Positions 8,514-17,698 of a stretch of DNA of 51,752 bases are shown here, in pieces. The position numbers and the translations under genes are program-made. The number at the start of each line of letters is the position of its first letter. Position 1 is the stretch's first letter. The notes below the pieces were generated by a model. The model was not told the DNA's origin. It was given only the letters and a program-made list of their open reading frames with translations, and searched no databases. The DNA is from Stigonema ocellatum SAG 48.90 = DSM 106950 (GTDB lineage Bacteria; Cyanobacteriota; Cyanobacteriia; Cyanobacteriales; Nostocaceae), in NCBI GenBank assembly GCA_016903675.1, contig JADQBA010000062.1, forward strand, positions 1-51,752, read 5' to 3'.

Positions 8514-8594
8514 TTAAAAGCCATCAACCAGTATAAGCTTCCGTAAGTGAGTTGCTGAAGAACTGTTAAATTTTATTGAATTTATCAACTTTTC

Positions 8595-8800
8595 TCATGA
8601 TAAAGATACAGAACCATAGATTGTCTGACTGTGTTGCAAAACCTCAGTAACCGTGGTGATGGCGTCGTTTTGTGCTAAAGGTTTGAATAAACCTATGGCA
8701 TCGGCTGGAGTGGCGAAAATTTTTTCCTCAGCTTGCCAAATAGAATGCGACCACTCTTTAGCGCCTCACACACGGCCTGAATTGCTCTTTGGTGGATCAT
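8595..8800 (-). pseudogene. Frameshifted coding remnant of unknown family
   Basis: An ATG at 8800 opens MIHQRAIQAVCEALKSG; a shift of one base then continues in another frame as EWSHSIWQAEEKIF and ATPADAIGLFKPLAQNDAI, ending in HSQTIYGSVSLS and a stop at 8595. The two halves read as one protein only with the shift. Too short for a normal gene call; family unknown. Confidence 0.3.
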
Positions 8801-9011
8801 AGGGCGGTATAGTCTGCTCTCAAAAGTGAAAGTAAACAAAATAAAGTATATATGCAACTCAGCGATCGCTGAGGTATGTGTATTACCCCTTATTTAACCA
8901 AAAATGCTTAAGTCCTGTCTGTCAAATGCTTAGCTAAATTCTTGGTGTTAATTGTTGTTTATACTACTCAAAGCAAGGGGTGTAGGGGAAATATTTTTTG
9001 AATTTCGATAT

Positions 9012-9055
9012 AGCCTTCCATTTAAGATCCGAACAAGGAGGACTTGGGAGAGGTG
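9012..9055 (+). mobile_element. Fragment of the TAGCAATCC-type repeat element
   Basis: The stretch ATTTAAGATCCGAACAAGG followed by AGGACTTGGGAGAGG matches the left-end interior of the element copies elsewhere in this window. It lies directly upstream of the ParD-like remnant, so the long form of that reading frame starts inside repeat DNA. Confidence 0.4.
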
Positions 9056-9105
9056 ACAGTAATGTTATGTTTGACTTGTTAGGCTATGTCCAGCAATTTT
9101 CAACC

Positions 9106-9330
9106 ATGAGTATTCGTCTTAAGCCCGAACACGAGCAATTTATTCAAGCGCAAATTGCTAGTGGTAGATTTACAAATGCATTGTTCGTAATTGATACAGC
9201 ATTACGATTGCTGGAAAAGTTGAATGATGAGTATATCGAGTGGGTAGAAGAAACTCGCTAAAAAGTAGATATCGCCATTGCAGAACTTGACGGAGGGGAA
9301 GGATTCGATGGAAAAATTCGTAGTTCGTAA
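9106..9330 (+). pseudogene. ParD-like antitoxin with an internal stop, toxin absent
   Basis: From ATG 9106 the product is MSIRLKPEHEQFIQAQIASG and FTNALFVIDTALRLLEKLNDEYIEWVEETR, a ribbon-helix-helix antitoxin of the ParD/CC2985 type. A TAA at 9259-9261 follows, but the same frame continues with KVDIAIAELDGGEGFDGKI, which is the normal continuation of this family. One stop therefore splits the gene; the 51-residue piece keeps the DNA-binding part. The C-terminus then dissolves into a repeat and no ParE toxin follows. Confidence 0.65.
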
Positions 9331-9332
9331 TT

Positions 9333-9434
9333 CATAATTCGTAATGATTTTTCAGACGGGGATTTAAACCCCGTCTGAAAAATGACCACCTGTAGAGGTG
9401 GGGGTATTAAACCCATTTTTAATTACGAATTATG
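9333..9434. mobile_element. MITE-like palindromic element
   Basis: About 102 bp bounded by perfect 13-bp inverted ends, CATAATTCGTAAT (9333-9345) and ATTACGAATTATG (9422-9434). Inside is a perfect 14-bp stem (TTTTTCAGACGGGG, 9348-9361, with its complement at 9369-9382) and a second small hairpin around CCACCTGTAGAGGTGG. No coding capacity. Confidence 0.6.
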
Positions 9435-9450
9435 ATAAAGCCTATTGAAA

Positions 9451-10089
9451 TCAGGTTCCAGGTAAGGCTAGGAGTTGTTCAGGCAAATGATGGCGATCGC
9501 CCAGAACTTCTAGTAATGGACCATGGTCGCTAAATTTGACAATGCTGACCGAAGCCGTAAGGGCATTGATGCGATCGCGGTAACGTCCCAAATCAATACC
9601 CAAAAGGCTGCACAGTATAATTCTGATGGTTGCCTTATGAGAAACCACCAAAATATTACCTGTGGAATACTGTGCTTGAATTTCTGAGACAACCGGCATT
9701 GCTCGACTGGCAATTTGGACAGCAGTTTCGCCTCCAGTAGGGGGATTCCAAGCAGGTTCAGCTAACCAACGGACATAGTCATCTGCAAAATGCTGTTGGA
9801 CAAACTCAAGTGTTTTACCCTCCCACTGACCATATCTAATTTCCTTGAGACCAGGACGTAATTGCATTTCCATCCTTAAAGCATCACACAAAGGTTTTGC
9901 CGTAGCGATGGTGCGTTTCATGGGACTGACATATACTGCTGTCCAAGGTAAGGAATGGTAGGTATCCGCAAACGCCTTTGCCATCTGAGTACCTTCGGAC
10001 GTCAATTCTGGATCTAAGTCCCCGCAGTAGCCTCCTGTCCGGCTATAAGTTGTTTCCCCATGTCTGAGAAAATATAACTTTAAGCTCAT
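9451..10089 (-). CDS. Histidine phosphatase family protein (phosphoglycerate-mutase fold)
   Basis: 212 residues when started at ATG 10089 (MSLKLYFLRHGETT). R9-H10-G11-E12 carries the phosphorylated His; SPMKRTIATA, the acidic GLKEIRYGQWEG and VVSHKATIRI supply the remaining active-site residues. These enzymes remove or transfer phosphate on small molecules such as phosphoglycerate or other metabolites; the substrate cannot be told from sequence. A longer frame to 10212 exists, but its extra N-terminus is encoded by the GGGGGAGT repeat array and is rejected. Alternative start: ATG 10095. The phosphoglucomutase gene lies upstream in the same direction. Confidence 0.85.
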   Translation of the reverse strand: MSLKLYFLRHGETTYSRTGGYCGDLDPELTSEGTQMAKAFADTYHSLPWTAVYVSPMKRTIATAKPLCDALRMEMQLRPGLKEIRYGQWEGKTLEFVQQHFADDYVRWLAEPAWNPPTGGETAVQIASRAMPVVSEIQAQYSTGNILVVSHKATIRIILCSLLGIDLGRYRDRINALTASVSIVKFSDHGPLLEVLGDRHHLPEQLLALPGT

Positions 10090-10125
10090 AAGCATCCTTG
10101 TTGATTTGTGGAGATTGGGGTAAGG

Positions 10126-10312
10126 GTGTGGGGGAGTGGGGGAGTGGGGGAGTGGGGGAGTGGGGGAGTGGGGGAGTGGGGGAGGTAAGAGAAACTTTGG
10201 TTTGTCCGACACAAGAGCGCGAATTCAAACACGAAAGTTCCCCCACACCCCCACACCCCTACACCCCTACCCCCCTACCCCCCTACCCCCCTACACCCCT
10301 ACCCCCCTATTT
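10126..10312. repeat. GGGGGAGT octamer array and opposing CCCCCTA array
   Basis: About seven perfect GGGGGAGT units (10130-10183), then 55 bp, then an array of CCCCTACAC/CCCCCTA units (10239-10312). The two could pair, giving a G/C-rich hairpin just past the phosphoglucomutase stop. Confidence 0.75.
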
Positions 10313-10315
10313 TTC

Positions 10316-11950
10316 TCAAGTAATAACCGTTGGTTTTTCCAACCCTGTAAAGTGGTGAATCTGGGCGATCTCATCACTTAGGGTAATCAAAGTTGCCAGT
10401 GCTTGTTGGGGATCGAGGGCATGGTTTGCGGGATCTGGCTCGTAGCTTTCGAGGTAAAGTCTCAAGGTAGCACCTTGGGTACCTGTACCAGAAAGTCGAA
10501 ACACTATGCGGGAGCCATCGGTAAACAAGATGCGAACGCCCTGCTTCTGGCTAACGCTACCATCAACAGGGTCAGTGTAACTGAAATCATCGCTGTATTC
10601 TACTTGGTACCGACCGAACTGCTTTCCTTTCAAGGTCGGTATTAAGGAGCGGAGATTTGTGATCAGATTGTTAGCTCGCTCTGTGTCAACTTCTTCATAG
10701 TCATGGCGAGAGTAGTAATTGCGTCCATAGGTTTTCCAGTGTTCCTGCACAATCTGCTCAACAGATTGCTGTCGCACAGCGAGGATATTCAGCCAGAACA
10801 GAACAGCCCATAGCCCATCTTTTTCGCGGATATGATTAGAACCGGTGCCAAAACTTTCTTCGCCACAAAGAGTTGCTTTGTTGGCATCTAAGAGGTTCCC
10901 GAAGAACTTCCACCCGGTAGGAGTTTCATAGCAGTCAATGCCAATGTGAGCAGCCACCCGATCCACAGCCTGACTTGTAGGCATTGAGCGTGCGACTCCT
11001 GCCAAGCCGGAACTGTACCCTGGTACAATATTGGCGTTAGCGGCTATGATTGCTAGGCTATCGCTGGGGGTAACAAAAAATTTCCGACCTAAAATCATAT
11101 TGCGATCGCCATCTCCATCAGAAGCAGCGCCAAAATCCGGACCCTGTTCACCGTAGAGAATATCAACTAATTCGTGGGCATAGACGAGATTTGGATCGGG
11201 ATGACCTCCACCGAAATCCTCTAAAGGTATACCGTTAATCACAGTTCCTGCTGGTGCGCCCAACCGCTGCTCAAATATGGCATGGGCATAGGGTCCAGTG
11301 ACCGCATGTAGGGAATCCATGCACATGCGAAACGAACCGGAAGTCAGGAGGTGATGAATACGGTCAAAATCAAACAGCGATTCCATTAATTGGGCATAGT
11401 CTGTTACGGAATCAATCACCTGAACAGTCATGGAACCGACCTGGGAAGTTCCCAGTTGGTCTAAATTGACATCAGCCGCTTCCAATATCCGGTAAGCTGT
11501 AATCGTCTTACTGCGAGCGTAGATTGCTTCTGTCACCTTCTCAGGCGCAGGACCACCGTTACTAATGTTGTATTTAATACCAAAATCCCCTTCTGGACCA
11601 CCTGGATTATGGCTAGCAGAAAGGATAATACCGCCAAAGGCTTGGTTCTTACGAATGATACAGGAAGCAGCAGGAGTAGATAGGACACCGCCTTGACCCA
11701 CCAGCACCCGACCAAATTCATTAGCGGCTGCCATTTTTAAGATGGTCTGGATTGCCTGACGATTGTAGTAACGACCGTCACCACCCACAACTAAGGTCTG
11801 TCCCTGATAGCCCTCCAAGCTATCAAAGATAGACTGGACAAAGTTTTCCAGGTAATGAAGCTCTTGAAAGACTGTAACCCGCTTGCGGAGTCCGGAGGTG
11901 CCGGGCTTTTGGTCGGCAAAGGGTTGTGTGGATACGATTTTTATGTTCAT
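10316..11950 (-). CDS. pgm: Phosphoglucomutase (alpha-D-glucose phosphate specific)
   Basis: Started at ATG 11950 (MNIKIVSTQPFADQKPGTSG) the enzyme has 544 residues, the size of eukaryote-type Pgm1 enzymes. It shows the phosphoserine loop SASHNPGG, the magnesium loop DGDGDRN, the sugar-binding loop GEESFGTGS and the C-terminal phosphate loop RLSGTGTQGATLR. It interconverts glucose 1-phosphate and glucose 6-phosphate in the cytoplasm, linking glycogen and sugar-nucleotide synthesis to glycolysis. The frame can be extended to 12043 but the added 31 residues are not conserved in the family as I know it. Confidence 0.95.
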   Translation of the reverse strand: MNIKIVSTQPFADQKPGTSGLRKRVTVFQELHYLENFVQSIFDSLEGYQGQTLVVGGDGRYYNRQAIQTILKMAAANEFGRVLVGQGGVLSTPAASCIIRKNQAFGGIILSASHNPGGPEGDFGIKYNISNGGPAPEKVTEAIYARSKTITAYRILEAADVNLDQLGTSQVGSMTVQVIDSVTDYAQLMESLFDFDRIHHLLTSGSFRMCMDSLHAVTGPYAHAIFEQRLGAPAGTVINGIPLEDFGGGHPDPNLVYAHELVDILYGEQGPDFGAASDGDGDRNMILGRKFFVTPSDSLAIIAANANIVPGYSSGLAGVARSMPTSQAVDRVAAHIGIDCYETPTGWKFFGNLLDANKATLCGEESFGTGSNHIREKDGLWAVLFWLNILAVRQQSVEQIVQEHWKTYGRNYYSRHDYEEVDTERANNLITNLRSLIPTLKGKQFGRYQVEYSDDFSYTDPVDGSVSQKQGVRILFTDGSRIVFRLSGTGTQGATLRLYLESYEPDPANHALDPQQALATLITLSDEIAQIHHFTGLEKPTVIT

Positions 11951-12918
11951 AAAGAAATTTTGAACAGATCTAAAAACGCAAGTTCCTGCCTTTGTCAAGG
12001 TGCTGACGAAGCTGTACCATCCAAATGGAGTACATTCAAGCAATAATTGCTATACCTCTTCTACACCCAGCTTCGTAGTTGGCATTAATATTCACCTCGA
12101 ACTACCAAGACCATCGCACGCCGTTGGTCTTGGAGTCTGTTGGATCACTCCTACAGCATCCAGTTTTCAGGTTTTCGCTCCTTAGATTGGCTGGTTAAGA
12201 GGCTCACCAACCAACGTTCGTGATTTCTCCTAGGGCGTAACTTTCCGACTGACCATCGGTAGGGTTCAAAACCACTGAAATTATACACCATTGGCTCTTT
12301 GTATTTGCCGTTTTCTGGAGTGCTGATAGCACTTTCAAGAAACACTCTTGAGTGGGGAGTAGGGAGTGGGGAGTGGGGAGTGGGGGAAGAGGGGAGGAGG
12401 GGGAATGGGGGTGTTTCTTTCATTCATAGCGGGTGGCGTGCCGCCCGCTCTTGTGCTTTCAAGAAACACTTTCTGTGTAGGGGTGTGAGGGTGTAGGGGT
12501 GTAGGGGTGTAGGGGGAAAAGACAGTGTTGTTTCGTTCATAGGGGGTGGCGTAAGCCGCCTGTGGGGTGCTCCTATGTGATGATTTTTAGGAAAATTTCA
12601 ACACCCGAAGGAACCACTTGCCCTTACACCGCAGTCGTGCCAATTATCAGTTTGGCTCTTGGAGTACTGAAGGGGCTACTTGCAAGTAGCCCCTTCACGT
12701 CCGGCTTTTGGGAATAGGAATAGTCAATATTTTTGCCCGCACTTTCTAAGTCATTAGCAATTAGCTATACGGGTGTATTGCAATACGCCCATACGGGCAA
12801 AATTTAACTATCTTAGCAAATTTTTGTCGAAAGAAATGTCGAATAGTTATAATTTTGGCTTAAAGTTTGATATATGGCTAATGTTGCGACTTATTACTAA
12901 AAAGCGTTACTAGCAAAT
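11951..12918. other. Long intergenic region with arrays and palindromes
   Basis: No supported gene. It holds G-rich arrays (12352-12412, 12478-12520), two copies of TTTCAAGAAACACT (12331 and 12458), a perfect 28-bp palindrome (12669-12696) and a hairpin around CGGGTGTATTGCAATACGCCC (12769-12789). A 90-codon minus-strand frame at 12151-12423 has a repeat-encoded N-terminus; its last 50 codons may be an old remnant. Confidence 0.5.
12669..12696. repeat. Perfect 28-bp palindrome
   Basis: Two 14-bp arms meet without a spacer; left arm GAAGGGGCTACTTG. It lies in the spacer between the divergent pgm and ppk genes and could act as a terminator-like or cruciform structure, although no T run follows. 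Confidence 0.6.
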
Positions 12919-15087
12919 ATGTCTAAGAACAAGAAAAGCAAATCAAACTTTCATCTTTCCGACCCGCAATATTATTTTAATCGAGAACTGAGTTGGTTGG
13001 AGTTTAATAACCGGGTGCTACACGAAGCAATGGATTCCCGAACACCACTTTTGGAGCGGTTGAAATTTACAGCGATTTTTAACTCCAATCTAGATGAATT
13101 TTTCATGATCCGAGTTTCAGGGCTGAAGGAACTCAAAGAAGCACAGGTCAGCCAGTTATCGTCGGATGGGCGCACACCCCAAGAACAGTTAGATGCCATT
13201 AGCGAGTACCTTCGTCCGATGGTGACTCTCCAGCATCGTCACTTTGAGCAAGAACTACGCCCCCAGTTAACTAAATACGGTGTTCATCTTCGCAACTACA
13301 CTGATTTAAGCCAAGAGCAGCGCCTGTATTTACAACAATACTTTGAAGAGCGTGTCTTTCCCGTCCTGACACCATTGGCTGTTGATACAGGGCATCCGTT
13401 TCCCCGCATTTCCAACCAAAGCCTGAATGTGGCAGTAATAGTCAAAGACCCTGAGACTAAGGCAGAACGTTTTGCTAGGGTGAAAGTACCTCAGATTTTG
13501 CCTCGATTTATTGCTTTGCCTAAAGAGTTGCAGCAGCATCATAATAAGGATGAGCCAAGTATTTGGACTGGCGTACCCTTGGAACAAGTGATGGCTCATC
13601 ATCTAGAGTTGTTGTTCCCTGGGATGAAAGTTCAGGAGTACTACTTCTTCCGAATTACCCGTGATGCTGATTTTCCAGTCAAGGAGGATGAAGCTGATGA
13701 CCTCCTAGTGGCGATTGAACAGGAGGTCCGCAAACGTCGCATCGATGGTTTTGTGGTACGTCTGGAAATTCAAGCTTCCACCTCCAACTTCATCCGAGAA
13801 ATGCTGATGCAAGAAATGGAGTTGACAAACACAGATGTTTATGAGGTGGAAGGGTTACTGAACTTGGGCGATTTAATGTCTTTGATGGCATTACCGCTTC
13901 CTGAACTCAAAGATCGACCTTGGACTCCTGTGATTCCTCCCCGTCTGAAATCGTTCCATGAGCTTGACACTCAGAAGCCTTTACTGAAGGTGGAGGATGA
14001 AAAAGATTTTTTCTCAGTTATTCGCTTATCTGACTTGATGGTGCACCATCCTTACTTCTCCTTCACAGCATCAGTAGAGGAGTTCATTGCCCAAGCTGTC
14101 CGTGACCCAAATGTGCTTGCTCTTAAAGTGACGCTGTACCGTACGAATAGCGACTCACTCATTCTCCAACACCTGATGAGCGCGGCAGAGAATGGGAAGC
14201 AAGTTGTGGCGCTGGTGGAGTTGAAAGCCCGCTTTGACGAGGCAAATAACATAAACTGGGCAAACAAGTTAGAAAATGCTGGTGTACATGTGGTCTATGG
14301 CATGGTGGGTCTGAAAACTCATACAAAAATCGTGTTGGTGGTGCGTCAAGAGGGGGATCACATTCGCCGCTATGTCCACATTGGTACGGGTAATTACAAT
14401 GCCAAAACTGCCAGACTTTACACTGACATTGGGCTGTTTAGTTGTCGAGAAGATTTGGGAGCTGATTTAACAGATGTGTTTAACTACCTGACAGGGTTCT
14501 CTCGAAAGCACTCTTACCGCAAGCTGTTAGTAGCACCAGTAACTCTACGCGATCGCTTACTGTTCTTGATTCGACGTGAGATTGAACACTGCCAAAACGG
14601 CAATTCTGGTCGGATTACTGCCAAAATGAATTCGCTAGTTGACCCGCAAATCATTGCTACTCTGTATGAAGCATCTCAAGCTGGGGTGCAGATTGACCTA
14701 ATTGTGCGGGGTGTTTGTTGTTTGCGGCCACAAGTTGAAGGAGTGAGTGAGAATATCCGGGTACTCAGCATTGTTGGGCGTTACTTGGAACACTCCCGTA
14801 TCTTCAACTTCCACAATAACGGACAGGAGGAACTGTTTATCGGTAGCGCCGACTGGATGACTCGCAACCTGGATCGACGAGTGGAAGTAGTCACTCCTGT
14901 AGAAGACCCAGATCTTGTCAAAGATTTAAAAGAAATCTTGAACATTATGCTGGCAGATAACCGTCAAGCTTGGGATCTGCACTCAGACGGTCGTTATATC
15001 CAACGCCATCCTGGTGCAGACGAAGCAGAACGCAGTGCCCAAAATATCTTGATGGAAATGGCCCATTTGTCACCTGCGACAATTTGA
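12919..15087 (+). CDS. ppk: Polyphosphate kinase 1
   Basis: The 722-residue enzyme begins with the conserved NRELSWLEFNNRVLHEA and follows the Ppk1 layout: N domain, head domain and two phospholipase-D-like catalytic domains. VALVELKARFDEANNI and GVHVVYGMVGLKTHTKIVLV contain the autophosphorylated His region; EHSRIFNFHNNG and FIGSADWMTRNLDRRVE are the second catalytic half. It reversibly makes inorganic polyphosphate from ATP. Start ATG 12919. It converges on rbfA, the two stops being separated by a single base. Confidence 0.97.
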   Translation: MSKNKKSKSNFHLSDPQYYFNRELSWLEFNNRVLHEAMDSRTPLLERLKFTAIFNSNLDEFFMIRVSGLKELKEAQVSQLSSDGRTPQEQLDAISEYLRPMVTLQHRHFEQELRPQLTKYGVHLRNYTDLSQEQRLYLQQYFEERVFPVLTPLAVDTGHPFPRISNQSLNVAVIVKDPETKAERFARVKVPQILPRFIALPKELQQHHNKDEPSIWTGVPLEQVMAHHLELLFPGMKVQEYYFFRITRDADFPVKEDEADDLLVAIEQEVRKRRIDGFVVRLEIQASTSNFIREMLMQEMELTNTDVYEVEGLLNLGDLMSLMALPLPELKDRPWTPVIPPRLKSFHELDTQKPLLKVEDEKDFFSVIRLSDLMVHHPYFSFTASVEEFIAQAVRDPNVLALKVTLYRTNSDSLILQHLMSAAENGKQVVALVELKARFDEANNINWANKLENAGVHVVYGMVGLKTHTKIVLVVRQEGDHIRRYVHIGTGNYNAKTARLYTDIGLFSCREDLGADLTDVFNYLTGFSRKHSYRKLLVAPVTLRDRLLFLIRREIEHCQNGNSGRITAKMNSLVDPQIIATLYEASQAGVQIDLIVRGVCCLRPQVEGVSENIRVLSIVGRYLEHSRIFNFHNNGQEELFIGSADWMTRNLDRRVEVVTPVEDPDLVKDLKEILNIMLADNRQAWDLHSDGRYIQRHPGADEAERSAQNILMEMAHLSPATI

Positions 15088-15088
15088 T

Positions 15089-15493
15089 TTACGAATTGCT
15101 CAGACTGTCCTCCTGTTCCTGATCTAGATTTTCTGGCGGACGTTCTTGCTGGAGTTTGTTCAATAACGTCAGCACCTTATTACCGCGTTCTATGGAGCGG
15201 TCTTCGACAAACACTACCTCAGGTGTGCGACGCAGGTGCATCCGCGCACCTAGTTCGCTGCGGACGTAACCCGTTGCTGACTTTAAACCTGCCATTGTTT
15301 CTTTCTTGGCTTCATCTGTACCATAGATACTGACGTATATCTTGGCATGTTGCAGATCGCCAGAAACATCAACATCAGTAACACTAACTATGCCTGTACC
15401 CACACGGTCATCCTTAATACCGTTGAGCAGCATTTGGCTAACTTCCCGTTTGATCAATTCAGCAACGCGGGAAACGCGGCGACTTGTAGCCAT
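15089..15493 (-). CDS. rbfA: Ribosome-binding factor A
   Basis: 134 residues, usual length for RbfA. MATSRRVSRVAELIKREVSQML at the start, GIVSVTDVDVSGDLQHAKIYVSI, the central LRSELGARMHLRRTPEVVFVED-like segment and a charged tail match the KH-fold family. RbfA binds the 30S subunit near the 5' end of 16S rRNA and is needed for its maturation and for growth in the cold. It lies 79 bp downstream of the DUF751 gene on the same strand, a pairing often seen in cyanobacteria, and faces ppk. Confidence 0.93.
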   Translation of the reverse strand: MATSRRVSRVAELIKREVSQMLLNGIKDDRVGTGIVSVTDVDVSGDLQHAKIYVSIYGTDEAKKETMAGLKSATGYVRSELGARMHLRRTPEVVFVEDRSIERGNKVLTLLNKLQQERPPENLDQEQEDSLSNS

Positions 15494-15572
15494 AAAAATC
15501 CTGCCTCCTTACAGAGGTTATACTACACAATAAATTCAACTTGGTTAGGGTGGCAAATCCCCTAACCCTCGT

Positions 15573-15779
15573 CTAAATTGTACTCAAGCCAAGCATCGCA
15601 CGCAGGGTGAGAGCAATGAAGACGAGGCTACCTACAAAGAACCCCAACAGCGCTATGAACGTGACTGGGCGTTTCAAAAACGGCGCTAGTGGCGCAAACG
15701 TGTTTAACAAAACGCCTAAGAGAGTAGTAATGAAGTAGCGGAGGTAGCGAAAGACGTTATCCCAAAACCCGTCAAACAT
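15573..15779 (-). CDS. DUF751 (Ycf33-like) small membrane protein
   Basis: 68 residues: MFDGFWDNVFRYLRYFITTL, two hydrophobic segments (about 13-32 and 40-60) around FLKRPVTFIALLGFFVGSLVF. This matches the cyanobacterial/plastid DUF751 family, of unknown role, expected in a membrane. It precedes rbfA in the same direction. Confidence 0.8.
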   Translation of the reverse strand: MFDGFWDNVFRYLRYFITTLLGVLLNTFAPLAPFLKRPVTFIALLGFFVGSLVFIALTLRAMLGLSTI

Positions 15780-15868
15780 CTGATTCTAGACTGCCTTGTT
15801 ATTAATTATACGTTTATATAATGGTACTTACTAAATCTCATTGTAATCCATATCTTGGAAATTTACTC

Positions 15869-16033
15869 ATGAATTATGAATTATGAATTATGAATTATGA
15901 ATGAGTTATTAAATTCATAATTTTGCTCGTAGCCCTAGAGTGAAATTGCGTTGATTTACTCTGACTTACATCAAGTCCGTCTCAATAAATTATGAATTAT
16001 GAATTTTTTCATAATTCATAATTCATAATTCAT
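15869..16033. repeat. GAATTAT heptamer arrays in inverted orientation
   Basis: 15869-15904 has about five GAATTAT units; 15985-16033 has GAATTAT units followed by CATAATT units that are their complement. Array sides can pair around 15985-16033, just past the stop of the HetZ-related gene. Confidence 0.7.
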
Positions 16034-17217
16034 ACTTCATACGTGCTACCGTTGCGCATAGCCCATGCTAGTTCTAAAAGTTGAGTCCAGCGTTTTTGCA
16101 GCTGTTTGGGTGTGCATTTGATGGCTTTGGCGATCGCTTGGTCACTGTGTTTTGCACTTTTTAATTGCAAGATTTGCCGTTGCTGTTCAGAGAGTTGACG
16201 CATAAAGTGTTCCCACTGTTGAGAAGACATTCCCAACTTTTGCTCAATACCTGCGCCCAACCATTGATGTACCAATTGCCATTGGTGAGTACGAGCGAAC
16301 TTTTCCACATGGTATTTAAAACGTTGTTGCAGATAGTCACGCTGGCGGCTGGATAGATTCAGAATTTGGTCGATTTCTTGTGCGCTTAGGTCTTGGAGTT
16401 TTAATGCTAGGTAATCCACACAGTCACTTTGACCTTGAGATTCCAGGTATTTGACTAATTCAGAAACAATGCGATCGCGATCGCTTTCTTCAGCCACATC
16501 AAAGTTAGATTGTAGAGTAAGGTGCGATCGCACTTGTTGCACTGCTGAGTTACGTTGGTAAGATTCTGCTTCTTCGGTTTTGGCAAACTCCACTGCCTTT
16601 TCAATATCAACAGTTGTTTCCTGGGGCTGACGACGAGCAAAACCTTGGGCACGGAGTATAACTAACTGCTGATGGGCACCACCGGGTAAATTGATGCGGC
16701 GCTTGGCATACTGTTCTGTAAAAGCCATGTATTCTGCTACTTCCAACAGAGTACGAGGAGTGTAATCTTCTTTTAATTCGTTTTCTCGTCGGAAAGCCTT
16801 GATAGCTTCGATATAAAATGCTTGCAGGAAATCTTCAATCAGGTTATAGCGAGCATTAAATCCCAACTCAGAACTTGATGCCACAACGTGCCGATAAATC
16901 ATTGCACTCAGGTGACTATGTAATTCCACTCGTCCTTTTGTTGAACCCAGTTGGTAGTAACGTAAGCATTTTTGCAGACGATGCCGTGCCAAAGACAGCT
17001 GCCAAGAGTTGCTTTGTCCTGATTTTTGAATGCGGACACTTTTATCACAGATACGTTCCACTTCAGTTGCTATGCGTTTTGCTACAGCTTGCACACACAT
17101 AGGTACTGCCTTCACCTGAGCTTGCATTTCTTTACACAGTAACTGTACTAAGGCATCGTTGTTGGTAGATTGCGATTGTGGGGCAAAGGAGGGTAGATTG
17201 GCGAGGTTGGCTTTCAT
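16030..17217 (-). CDS. HetZ-related protein, heterocyst/cell-pattern regulator family
   Basis: 395 residues from ATG 17217 (MKANLANLPSFAP), close to the length of HetZ. Features: a helical N-terminal region with VAKRIATEVERICDKSVRIQ, the conserved block EDFLQAFYIEAIKAFRREN and EYMAFTEQYAKRRINLPGGAHQQLVILRAQGF, and a C-terminal sigma-like helix-turn-helix (LSEQQRQILQLKSAKHSDQAIAKAIKCTPKQLQKRW). HetZ proteins bind DNA and act early in heterocyst differentiation; this is a relative, not clearly HetZ itself. The reading frame extends to 17319 but the extra residues come from a repeat-rich leader. Confidence 0.6.
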   Translation of the reverse strand: MKANLANLPSFAPQSQSTNNDALVQLLCKEMQAQVKAVPMCVQAVAKRIATEVERICDKSVRIQKSGQSNSWQLSLARHRLQKCLRYYQLGSTKGRVELHSHLSAMIYRHVVASSSELGFNARYNLIEDFLQAFYIEAIKAFRRENELKEDYTPRTLLEVAEYMAFTEQYAKRRINLPGGAHQQLVILRAQGFARRQPQETTVDIEKAVEFAKTEEAESYQRNSAVQQVRSHLTLQSNFDVAEESDRDRIVSELVKYLESQGQSDCVDYLALKLQDLSAQEIDQILNLSSRQRDYLQQRFKYHVEKFARTHQWQLVHQWLGAGIEQKLGMSSQQWEHFMRQLSEQQRQILQLKSAKHSDQAIAKAIKCTPKQLQKRWTQLLELAWAMRNGSTYEV

Positions 17218-17698
17218 GACTTTTCCTAGGGGGGTGCACCTTAACGACAAGATCAAAACAGCACTACTTGTTAGTTGTTGGCTGTTGGTTGTTGGTTGTA
17301 GCTTGGCACTCTTCACCAAACAACTATCAACTAACCACTAACTATTAGGGAATCTCTTGGCATTCATCCATTAAGAGTCACCGTGATCACTGTCTACATA
17401 TAAGACTGTATAAAAACTTAAAAAGTTACAGGGATGACAGTGTGTCGGTTTTTTCACAAGCAACTCAATAAAGGATAGTACATCGGTAACGGTTATTACC
17501 TACAATAGCGCCAAACCTCTACTATGATGGTGTTTGGTGTGATTTTTGTCATACCACCTCTTTTGCTTTGCCAGTATGACAATTATCAAACTGGAGTCAG
17601 GCGTTAGGAATTAGGAGTCAGGAGCTTGGAGTTAGGAGTTTTCAAAGAATGGGGAATGGGGAGTGGGGAGTGGGGAGTGGGGAATGGGGAGTTTTCAC
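17218..17698. other. Gene-free spacer with short tandem repeats
   Basis: Leader of the HetZ-related gene. It carries GTTGGCTGTTGGTTGTTGG-type repeats (17272-17298) with partial complements (17318-17343), and AGGAGTT/GGGGAGT-type arrays (17595-17692) next to the tsaC stop. No gene seen. Confidence 0.5.

Noticed and set aside
10098..10381. Overlapping frames in the GGGGGAGT/CCCCCTA arrays (80-odd codons, both strands)
   Set aside because: They translate simple repeats (Gly-Val-Gly-Glu-Trp, Pro-Thr-Pro) and exist only because the octamer array has no stop codons.
12151..12423. 90-codon minus-strand frame
   Set aside because: Its first third is repeat-encoded (Pro-Thr-Pro-His-Ser). The rest has coding-like composition but no recognisable domain, so it is only mentioned within the spacer entry.
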